From the NCBI GenBank assembly GCA_009760855.2, contig WPIO01000001.1:23544001-23608000 (forward strand): a stretch of DNA of 64,000 bases. Direction: 5' to 3'. The notes below the pieces were generated by a model. That model was not told the DNA's origin and searched no databases. It saw only the letters and a program-made list of their open reading frames with translations. Source of the stretch: Cristatella mucedo. Its lineage: Eukaryota > Bryozoa > Phylactolaemata > Cristatellidae. The position numbers and the translations under genes are program-made. Position 1 is the first letter of the stretch. Each line of letters opens with the position of its first letter. Positions 59,301 to 64,000 of the stretch are shown one piece after another.

Positions 59301-62300
59301 TCTAGGCTGGCGTCTCCACCATCTTGACGCCACATGGTCGATTGTCGATAGTCACGTGCTCCGGCGAGACCGATCCGTGGGATCTGTTGCCTCCAGCTCT
59401 TTGTGCCATTCGTCTCGTCAGGCGAATAATAAAATATTTGGATAGGAACTTCACATTACAGATATTTCTTAGTGACTGCATGTAATCTGATGTCTAGTTT
59501 CTGTGTCTTTGGCAGAGAACTCTTGGAATTTTTGTTTGGGCGAGTGATTAAGGTGCTAGCCTCGACCAAAGTTAAGGTGAATGTATTTGATAACCAAGGT
59601 CGTGGGCTCAAGCCCCATGGCAAATGTGAAGCGCCTGAATAGAGATTTGAGTTCTCTTATGGGGACATACAAATGAATTATACTTTTTATTTTATGCTTC
59701 ACTTACGTGGTCTGGCTTTCTTTCCGGTAAATTTGGATTGCTGTGGCTGCGATTACTATTTTTAATAGGAAATATGCGTGTATGCATTTATTCTTGTTTA
59801 GTGCCTATACTTACTGTAGGCCTTTCGGCGGCAAACAATATCATATTAAGTTATTCACTTCCATTTATACTTAAGGTTTGTCTCCCAAAGAAGCCAAATT
59901 ATATTTTATGCATGGTTGGTTGCTTTATTGGGGCGGTTGTCATCTAAAAAAATGATTGTGTCTCGACATAAAATCTTGCAAAGAGCTCCTAGGCGTGTGC
60001 ATACACCATGTTAACCAGGTCAATCCTGTTACTAGTGCTAATTTCAAGTCTTTTTTCAGGTTAATATGTCTCCTAATCTATCATCTGGACACTTTCCACG
60101 AAATAAGCTCATGTATGAGCAAGTTCTGTTTAATCTTTTTTCTGTTGCTGGAGTGGCATCAACGTTGGACCGAGATGCCAAGATTGTCAGGTGAGACTTG
60201 GTCAATGTCATTTTAAATGGACCGACTTCCATAGCAGCGAACTAAAGTCTTCTGGGAGCTGCTGATTGAAAGCAGCCAATAAGAAGCTTTAGAATGCAAT
60301 AAAACCATTTTATACAGCCAAAAAGCGGGCAGCAGTAAGCAGATCTCTATCAATATCTGAAGTTAGGGTTTTGGGCCACGGCTCAGTTCGCTGAGGTATC
60401 TTGTATGGACTTATCCATGCACTGTCTGGCTTCCGTAGATAGCGCATCCGTCACCATGGCTCTCGGTACCGTGCACCATATTCTACATAACCTTTAGCAT
60501 TTTCGGCTTGTCTCGTGCAAACCGTGAACCGCTCTTTAGCATGAGTATCGTAAAGATGGATCGGATTAAAATAGTTGATTTATCACCGCCGCATCAGAGC
60601 AAAGAAACTGGTCGACGGAGTAGCCTAATGGCCGGTTTCAAGCAACATAGAATCAGGTCATCTCTAGTTTGAGTCCTATCACGACATGAGCAGTTGCACC
60701 TCAGTTAAAAGAACCAATGGCTGGGCAGCCCACAGCTGCTAACGTAACAAGAGAGACCTTCAATGCTGCTTCAAAAACGACGTCGCCGGCCAATAGATGT
60801 TCGCAATTGGTGTTTGCCTTTGAATAATACTGTAAGAATTGTTGAGCTAAAGAGACCCAGATGGCGATTACAAAAATGTCCTAATCCGATAGTACGAGTC
60901 TCTTCATCCGTCATCCCTCCAGCCAACGTCGTTGACAGACACGATCGTGGCGTTCGTTTCTGTCCCGATGGCAATCTACTCGGCCTATTCTTTGACTCCT
61001 CTTGCTCATCAAGCTTCCTTAACTACCCTGTCATCATCCGACATCGATGACATTCGTACTAGTGAGTTCCCACAACTTAGCAACGATATGACCAACCTAA
61101 GAGATACATGGAAGCCTAGTGTCACCCTCAAGCTGGTAGACATCACTTTCAAGATTAGACCATCTAGCTTAATTTCTGTTGCGTCTAACCGTAATCTGGG
61201 AGTGCTGTCTCAGAAATACCTGTCAATGAACGAGTACGTTGTTACCATTGCATCAAGTCGGCCACCACTCAGTTGAGTTAAGTTAGTTATTTTTTATTTT
61301 ACTTTATAAGTTTTCTTAGAATAAAGGAGCACAAGAACATCAACTCGAAATACGCTTTTTTTAAAGAGCGTATCTCACTTGGCCACAGCCAAAACTTATG
61401 CTTAGGTAGTAATAGGTGGAATTATAAAATCAATTGCTGGTTTTGCACCTCAGTTGAATACCGTGGGTTTTCGATGAAGTAAAATTAAATGTTGTGCGCA
61501 GTGACTAATTTATTTAGATGAAGCATAGATATGATATATTAAATTAAATATACCACGCTAGGCCATCAATTCACTATTCGATCAACGGTCATTCAGTACA
61601 TCGTAGGTTCATGCTTCATTAAATTATCCAGTTAATGAAGTATCTCATTCTAGTATTCCTTTTTTGGCCACCCGTGTGATATCTAAGCAGGTCAGTTGAG
61701 TTATTTTATTGTAGATTTTTTAAATAATTGAATTTAACTTACCTCAGCTCCCACGCAATAGGTTTTAGTGCTTACATAATGAAAGTTTAAATAAAACTTC
61801 TTAATAAGTTGTTATCGAGGTTTTAAATATTTATATAATCAGTTTGCAATTTATTTTATCTCTGGTTTAATAGGTAGAGTTTAAAAGTGAATGATTAGAG
61901 TACTTGACTCAATTGCCACCTTTTCTAAGCCGTAAGCTGACAAGATGCCTAAGCTGAGCATCAGCATCGGCTTCGCCTTCATAAATGGCGTCGCTATTAG
62001 CAGCTAGGTTTTGCATTAAAAGCTGAATGTGTGTTTATAAGAGAACCAAGATGCGTAGAGTGTTGGTCACTAGAGTTTAATATGTGCCGGATATTTTTGT
62101 TTTAGTCACCCAGACACGCAGCTTATGCAGGTCTCGGACAAAGATATCATGGTCAATGTTGAGCTATGTGAAGGAAGATGCATCGATGGCTGTACAGCTT
62201 TGGTAAGTGCTATTTATTGTGCTTTAATTGTCGCTCATTTAAGAAGCCTGTATATTGCACGACTTGTTGATTTACTGCAAGTCACCTAAAGTGTCTTTGT

Positions 62301-63915
62301 CCTACTACTGACTGCAGTGCCTCTGTGGATGGCGGAAAAGTATGGCTTTGCCGATAACTATCTCCCAGACCACGACGTAGCCCCACAACCGCTTGTGGCC
62401 TGTGCCACTCGGGAGTGGGAATGTTTATCCAAGAATTGATTTGACTGTCTTACCTATGAGGAGTTACTGATCAAGGTGTCTTAATTACCAACCAGCCATC
62501 AGTCTATTCCTTGCACTCACGCACGCATGCGTGCACGCATGTTTGTGTTGCCATCACCTTTATGCACTAGCGTAATTCAAGCATCGGATGCGGTCTCTCG
62601 TCACCGATCGAAGTTGTCGTTAGACGAGCGCATTGCACTTATTGTACAGTCAGCCTACTTTTACCTAAGGACCGTCGCTACAATTGTGGCCTGCTTATTT
62701 TAGATACGGGTACGAAGTCCACCAAACTCGTTCTTGGGTTTGTGGCATCTGTAGATTACTGCAATTCCTTCTGCTCCGGACTTCCGGCTCGTGGCCTTGA
62801 CCGCCTGTGCCTGCTGCAAAACTAAGCAGCTCATTAAGTCCGTCGTCCAAGGCGTAGCTTCCTCATCGCACCACTTCTGTCTGAGCTTCACCGGCTCGCT
62901 ATCAAGCATCTAATCAACTTCGAGATCATGCCAGTCTGGTCTACAGGCGCTTCACTCCCTTGAATAAGACCATCACACCCTGGTCTGTGCTCATCAAGTA
63001 TGTGCACGCATCTAGGCTTCCATTCATTTCAGCATCCGTAGTACTAATTTGAAAGCCTTCGGCTATTGGGCTTTCAGTTCGTATGCACCCAAAGTCTGGA
63101 GCTTGCTTCAGGTTTCAGTCTTGCTTCAGGTTTCACCTTGGCGCCGCACGGTCGAGACTGATTTAAGTCACTTGTTCAGGAGAGACCAATCAGTAGAAGC
63201 AGCTGCCTCGCTCTTCGTACCATTTGTCTCATCAGGCTAATTACAACTTCAGATCAGAACTTCTGATATAACAGATTATGCTTAGTGACTGTGTGTAACC
63301 TGATGTCTAGTTTCGTTGTCCTTGTCAGAGCACTCTTGGGATTTATTTCAAGCTTTAGTTGAGTAGTTACATGCTGATATTTTACGCAGGCTTTCTTTTC
63401 GGTGTTAGGATTTGCTGTGGCTGCGACTTAAGCCTCAGCTAAGACGTAGCTGTTCGGCTCAGATTTTCTTTAACCCAGTGAACTTATCTTGTTTGCTAAT
63501 GTGTTCGTTCCGAGCTTGGCTGTGCACGTGACAGTTCATGTGACTAGCCAGATATCACTGTCACACGCCTGTCGTTGGCCCCGAGTGTCTTGTGTGCTTT
63601 AGGATGCTGGCCTACGCATGATCCTTAACGTGCTTTCAAATGCTTGTTTAATCATGATACGGGGAATTTCATTAACCTTTTATAATTGCTTGCTTTGAAG
63701 TGAGCTTTAAAGCGCATGAATAGGTACTAGTTCTCTTAGAGTGCTAAGCAAACGAGTTGTTATTATTCTTGTTACTAAAACAATGATTTCAGATAGCCAC
63801 TTCACTGCAACTACAATATACATATGCATACAGGCAGTCCATTGAGATTCGGCTCAATAAATACAATGCTGTAAGCGCCGTGTTGGAAGCAGGAGAAAAG
63901 ATACTTTCTAAATGA
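45106..63915 (+). CDS. ttll15-like: Tubulin-tyrosine-ligase-like protein, TTLL15-like; gene span of 12 coding exons
   Basis: ATP-dependent ligase of the TTL/TTLL (ATP-grasp) superfamily; family members add glutamate, glycine or tyrosine to tubulin tails. Joining twelve exons (45106-45387, 47439-47603, 47707-47826, 52988-53063, 56807-56957, 57160-57244, 57347-57425, 58070-58181, 58284-58350, 60060-60190, 62106-62202, 63793-63915) gives 1488 bp, 495 residues, with every splice phase in agreement and no internal stop. Residues 12-28 form a hydrophobic signal anchor. TTL-domain landmarks: LLWSHDYPF (about 125-133), KWIQKDNRHRGIRI (about 197-210, nucleotide-binding Lys), FVQEFVDPPYLI and GRKFDFGVY (about 222-244), FFELVRFDFMLD (about 359-370) and YLMEVNMSPN (about 376-385, metal-binding Glu and Asn). 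All catalytic landmarks are present, so it is probably active. Similarity is to the nematode TTLL-15 / arthropod-mollusc TTLL group; exact orthology and substrate are inferred. ATTAAA at 63970 may be the poly(A) signal. Confidence 0.9.
45845..45964 (-). mobile_element. SINE-2 copy, 5' part
   Basis: In TTLL intron 1. Minus strand: GGCTTATCACCACCACTTAC, GGATCGTCCACAGCAGG and the head ending CCGCCTTACCTAGTG. B-box region slightly altered (GATTCGTGCCC). Confidence 0.8.
46060..46389 (+). pseudogene. LINE-B fragment, old
   Basis: In TTLL intron 1, sense to the gene. Similarity to LINE-B upstream of and within the FEHVSPLL block (TTGACTATGTGTCTTCTTTG, AACGGATACAGAGTAAAGTT) and to its 3' UTR (CACCCGCATAGTCTTTGTGA). 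Confidence 0.65.
46390..47070 (-). mobile_element. LINE-A 3' fragment, well preserved
   Basis: In TTLL intron 1, antisense. (AAT)n, hairpin tail, 3' UTR and a long open C-terminal reverse transcriptase frame (GLPACAIRRLQLVQNSAARL, LHWLPVKQRIDFKVLLLNF, PAYLSDILPHEAKHC, YAPKAWNSLPTFVRTSPDLT). Sequence upstream of 47070 no longer matches the family. Confidence 0.9.
47439..47603 (+). CDS. ttll15-like: TTLL15-like exon 2 (residues 95-149)
   Basis: Acceptor TTCGATTGCAG; encodes EDMVHLQHVVAVLDRLGY and WDLLWSHDYPFGE, the start of the TTL domain, ending MRPNQK. The donor is AAG|GCAAGA, a GC donor. Phase 0 at both ends. Confidence 0.9.
47707..47826 (+). CDS. ttll15-like: TTLL15-like exon 3 (residues 150-189)
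   Basis: Acceptor TTTTGTCCAG; begins VNKWPGTGFVTSKVGLA and ends AFRMPAEKSQLEEY. Donor TAC|GTGAGT. The intron before it is only 103 bp. The VN-PG-GF-T-K motif is the family's conserved block. Confidence 0.92.
48020..48484 (+). repeat. Polypurine (GA)n tract, about 465 bp
   Basis: Almost pure A/G on the plus strand with periodic GAGAAGAGAGA variants becoming a pure (GA)n run at about 48360-48432. It lies in TTLL intron 3, 190 bp after exon 3. Frames across it are artefacts. Confidence 0.97.
48485..49500. other. TTLL intron 3, no feature recognised
   Basis: Holds a hairpin at 48914-48945; otherwise nothing identifiable. Confidence 0.5.
48914..48945. repeat. Perfect hairpin, 15-bp arms, 2-base loop
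   Basis: Arms GATTTTACTGCTTAA (48914-48928) and reverse complement (48931-48945). Confidence 0.92.
49510..50055 (+). pseudogene. LINE-A fragment, old
   Basis: In TTLL intron 3. Reads ITPLLKNLHWLFVKQRIYLK, decayed sequence after it, then a vestigial tail (CCCATAAATAGATTCGG, GATGGCACTATACAAATT, TTATTA). Confidence 0.72.
50100..50460 (-). repeat. Unclassified interspersed repeat with GGAGATAACTCC motif
   Basis: On the minus strand the end reads GGGGGAGATAACTCC followed by GGGCGTAACTCCCACC. Upstream is AAAACGTGACCTTGACTTTT. Such words recur, from memory, in mollusc genome repeats; that link was not checked. No second copy is in the window. Confidence 0.35.
50461..50892 (-). CDS. Unrecognised 143-codon open frame (hypothetical)
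   Basis: An ATG-initiated, uninterrupted frame antisense within TTLL intron 3. It starts with a hydrophobic stretch resembling a signal peptide (WLSLHLPILLVWA) and ends in a Cys-containing segment. Composition is protein-like rather than low complexity, but no family is recognised and no splice sites were established. It adjoins the repeat at 50100-50460 and may be part of a transposon rather than a host gene. Confidence 0.3.
   Translation of the reverse strand: MSPGRWLSLHLPILLVWAQKAAMMNAGRGTANQIFIIYDDSVNSGLFHKDISAVLASSYDGYEPFDIKVCAASWLNYTLATLTVLPEWSGFEPLKFYSLADYGHIDFGIYALVGLFHMDVSRFGCMSSNYGATVLQCHMFDFC
50922..51023 (+). repeat. Possible gypsy-type LTR (about 102 bp) with adjacent primer-binding site
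   Basis: TG...CA-bounded segment (TGTATTAGCGG to AGACAGTACA) with AATAAA near 50985-50990, followed by GGTGGCAGA. The latter aligns with the tRNA-Leu-type site after the LTR at 14563-14702. No internal region or second LTR is seen, so the element would be a remnant. Confidence 0.4.
51130..52350 (-). pseudogene. Mutator-like transposase remnant, split by SINE-2
   Basis: In TTLL intron 3, antisense. From 5' to 3' on the minus strand: WLEETGLKGMANTLVLKC with Cys pairs (52347-52114), a decayed middle, GEGSWCKYKDAVAK (about 51790-51720), the SINE-2 insertion, then AVRKAYEKVSNDNLLSKRLH (about 51480) and a basic C-terminus with GLHKIEGLDG (51339-51133). The order and motifs match the Mutator-like transposase domain proteins common in invertebrates (as recalled, PF20700). 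Stops and frameshifts show it is dead; the NES-type block after SKRLH is degraded. Confidence 0.65.
51533..51712 (+). mobile_element. SINE-2 copy, complete
   Basis: GAGCCGTAATAGCACACTAG, GTAAGGCGGTTGCTTTC, B-box GGGTTCGATTCC, body GGTGGTGATAGCCGTAAAGG, TCTGTCGCTATAC, end AGAGGCTGTTTAAGCAGCTA then GGATTTGTTTTT. Inserted in the Mutator-like remnant. Confidence 0.92.
52720..52826 (+). mobile_element. LINE-A 3' tail fragment, old
   Basis: AAGTGCCTAGAAAG and TTCTCTTAGGGCGCTATGC, then (ATT)n. Lies about 160 bp upstream of TTLL exon 4. Confidence 0.75.
52988..53063 (+). CDS. ttll15-like: TTLL15-like exon 4 (residues 190-214, short)
   Basis: A 76-bp exon between transposon remnants. Acceptor TATTCTTTAG; encodes AKTHPNTKWIQKDNRHRGIR and IRQLN, the nucleotide-binding block; donor ATG|GTGAGT. 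Phase 1 at the end (G|AG gives Glu) matches exon 5 exactly. Confidence 0.92.
53370..55980 (+). pseudogene. LINE-A, long but heavily decayed copy, with an internal LINE-A tail insertion
   Basis: In TTLL intron 4, sense. Endonuclease piece (GDFNTHFDSQTETLLAEF-like at about 53725), sequence parallel to 12.8-13.7 kb, reverse transcriptase pieces, then STLKSAYFCLLKI, RRSQFVQNSAD and a terminal hairpin tail with (ATT)n at 55905-55980. A separate LINE-A 3' end (about 55065-55215, its own tail and (ATT)n) is inserted in it. Confidence 0.8.
55065..55215 (+). mobile_element. LINE-A 3' end fragment nested in an older LINE-A
   Basis: CAAGCATGATTTTACTTACC, ATTCAATTGCATTTC, hairpin tail and (ATT)n; less diverged than the copy around it. 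Confidence 0.85.
56245..56325. repeat. (GT)n(GA)n compound microsatellite
   Basis: About 50 bp of GT followed by about 28 bp of GA, in TTLL intron 4. Confidence 0.95.
56807..56957 (+). CDS. ttll15-like: TTLL15-like exon 5 (residues 215-264)
   Basis: Acceptor TTATTTTTAG; encodes LNLDGDNFVQEFVDPP, GGRKFDFGVYTIVTSMDPLR and INHEMLV; donor CAG|GTCAGA. This is the most conserved core of the ATP-grasp fold. Confidence 0.95.
57160..57244 (+). CDS. ttll15-like: TTLL15-like exon 6 (residues 265-293)
   Basis: Acceptor ATGTTCTAG; encodes FCAEDYYPFDENNTKKYVVD and DNYTPIWE; donor GAG|GTAACT. Confidence 0.93.
57347..57425 (+). CDS. ttll15-like: TTLL15-like exon 7 (residues 294-319)
   Basis: Encodes LSASKKYNADLDYTNKQSLT and HILKSQ; donor AAG|GTATGC in phase 1. 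The acceptor (TTCGTTTTAAG) is less typical, so the exact first codons are the least certain of the internal exons. The frame that reads on past 57425 lacks family similarity and is intron. Confidence 0.8.
58070..58181 (+). CDS. ttll15-like: TTLL15-like exon 8 (residues 320-356)
   Basis: Acceptor TATGTTTGCAG; encodes VNVQKMFHEVEETIREVYVA and a helix ending MQHYKSL; donor CAG|GTCAGT. Confidence 0.93.
58284..58350 (+). CDS. ttll15-like: TTLL15-like exon 9 (residues 357-379)
   Basis: Acceptor CACACTATAG; encodes NFFELVRFDFMLDKDANLYL then ME; donor GAG|GTATGT. Holds the catalytic Asp of FDFMLD and Glu of LMEVN. Confidence 0.95.
58367..58890 (-). mobile_element. LINE-A 3' fragment, well preserved
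   Basis: In TTLL intron 9, 17 bp after exon 9, antisense. (AAT)n, tail, 3' UTR and an open C-terminal frame (PAYLSEILPHQAKHRTTRFS, SSYAPTAWNSLPTCIRTSPD). 5' truncation at about 58890. Confidence 0.92.
59280..59760 (+). mobile_element. LINE-C 3' UTR fragment, split by SINE-1
   Basis: In TTLL intron 9. Shares with 63170-63430 the phrases CCATTCGTCTCGTCAGGC, TAATCTGATGTCTAGTTTC and GGATTGCTGTGGCTGCGA, with SINE-1 inserted between them at about 59532-59683. Confidence 0.7.
59532..59683 (+). mobile_element. SINE-1 copy, diverged
   Basis: Head GTGATTAAGGTGCTAGCC, an extra stretch, B-box-like GGGCTCAAGCCCC, tail GTGAAGCGCCTGAATAGAG and ACAAATGAATTATA. Confidence 0.82.
60060..60190 (+). CDS. ttll15-like: TTLL15-like exon 10 (residues 380-422)
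   Basis: Acceptor CTTTTTTCAG; encodes VNMSPNLSSGHFPRNKLMYE, QVLFNLFSVAGVAS and LDRDAKIV; donor CAG|GTGAGA. VNMSPN supplies the metal-binding Asn. Confidence 0.95.
60605..60730 (+). mobile_element. Possible third tRNA-derived SINE
   Basis: Spacing and motifs of a tRNA-like head: A-box-like TAGCCTAATGG near 60621 and B-box-like AGTTTGAGTCCTA near 60666. A single copy, no second example in the window. Confidence 0.3.
60780..61275 (+). pseudogene. LINE-A-like reverse transcriptase remnant
   Basis: In TTLL intron 10. Reads SSSDIDDIRTSEFPQLSNDM, parallel to AAYIDDIRTWMAAHFQ near 14.23 kb, and PSSLISVASNRNLGVLSQ. Confidence 0.55.
61276..62105. other. TTLL intron 10, AT-rich, no feature recognised
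   Basis: No transposon family or hairpin identified. Confidence 0.5.
62106..62202 (+). CDS. ttll15-like: TTLL15-like exon 11 (residues 423-455)
   Basis: Acceptor TTTTGTTTTAG; encodes SHPDTQLMQVSDKDIMVNVE and LCEGRCIDGCTAL; donor TTG|GTAAGT. The Cys-rich end parallels the Cys motif near the C-terminus of related TTLL proteins. Confidence 0.85.
62580..63775 (+). pseudogene. LINE-C 3' half with tail
   Basis: In TTLL intron 11, ending 18 bp before exon 12. Decayed reverse transcriptase C-terminus (DYCNSFCSGLPARGLDRLCL), AFSSYAPKVWSLLQ, a 3' UTR shared with 59280-59760, and a tail AAAGCGCATGAATAGG...TTCTCTTAGAGTGC with TTATTATT. The tail is the same type as that of SINE-1. Confidence 0.7.
63793..63915 (+). 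CDS. ttll15-like: TTLL15-like exon 12, terminal (residues 456-495 and stop)
   Basis: Acceptor ATGATTTCAG; the frame continues in phase 0 for 40 codons (IATSLQLQYTYAYRQSIEIR and onward) to TGA at 63913-63915. YAYRQ resembles the A-YR-H helix at the family's C-terminus, but conservation here is weak; a different last exon beyond the window cannot be excluded. Confidence 0.68.
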   Translation: MATSLQLQYTYAYRQSIEIRLNKYNAVSAVLEAGEKILSK

Positions 63916-63969
63916 ATTATTAGAGCACTGGCTGGTAAATCAGAGCTAATAGATCAATTCTTTCACGAT

Positions 63970-63975
63970 ATTAAA
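63970..63975 (+). terminator. Candidate poly(A) signal (ATTAAA) of TTLL15-like
   Basis: ATTAAA 55 bp after the stop codon; the cleavage site would lie near the window end. Confidence 0.35.
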
Positions 63976-64000
63976 TTATCCTGCTCTCATTTCTAAGACA

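Overview
The window is animal (metazoan) nuclear DNA. It has spliced genes with GT-AG and GC-AG introns, a SIX-class homeobox gene, many non-LTR retrotransposon fragments, tRNA-derived SINEs and long microsatellites. No bacterial or organellar features are present. The species cannot be fixed from the sequence. The SIX protein, the Ty3/gypsy (K02A2.6-like) element, the Mutator-like transposase remnant and a GGAGATAACTCC-type repeat near 50.15 kb fit an aquatic invertebrate, perhaps a lophotrochozoan; that assignment is inference.

Only two host genes could be reconstructed. (1) At the left edge, on the minus strand, lie the first two coding exons of a SIX1/2 (sine oculis) gene: exon 1 at 1794-1903 and exon 2 at 1-412, running out of the window inside the homeodomain. 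They sit in a GC-rich domain (about 1.0-3.1 kb) with three perfect or near-perfect GC palindromes. (2) At the right side, on the plus strand, a complete 12-exon tubulin-tyrosine-ligase-like gene (TTLL15-like) runs from 45106 to 63915. All splice phases agree and it predicts 495 residues, with an N-terminal membrane anchor and conserved ATP-grasp motifs. One intron uses a GC donor.

Between and inside these genes the DNA is mostly transposon debris. I distinguish: LINE-A (CR1/L2-like, hairpin plus (ATT)n 3' tail, about 18 copies); LINE-B (a second non-LTR family ending in (CATTA)n, about 7 copies); LINE-C (at least two copies in TTLL introns); SINE-1 (tRNA-like head, tail shared with LINE-C/LINE-A); SINE-2 (tRNA-like head, stem-rich body, 7 copies); a Ty3/gypsy element at 14563-19415 with 140-bp LTRs; a possible second gypsy LTR at 50.9 kb; and a Mutator-like transposon remnant at 51.1-52.35 kb. 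The clearest piece of genome archaeology is a three-level nest: LINE-A interrupted by the gypsy element (target duplication GTGGA), itself interrupted by LINE-B (target duplication CTATG).

Other structures include a 766-bp element bounded by inverted arrays of a C-rich 14-bp minisatellite (21.7-22.46 kb), a 19-bp tandem repeat with three-unit higher-order periodicity (43.9-44.09 kb), a 465-bp polypurine tract in TTLL intron 3, long (CA)n/(TA)n runs, and several perfect hairpins. The region from 3.3 to 44 kb holds no host exon I can recognise. All family names LINE-A/B/C and SINE-1/2 are local labels, not database names.
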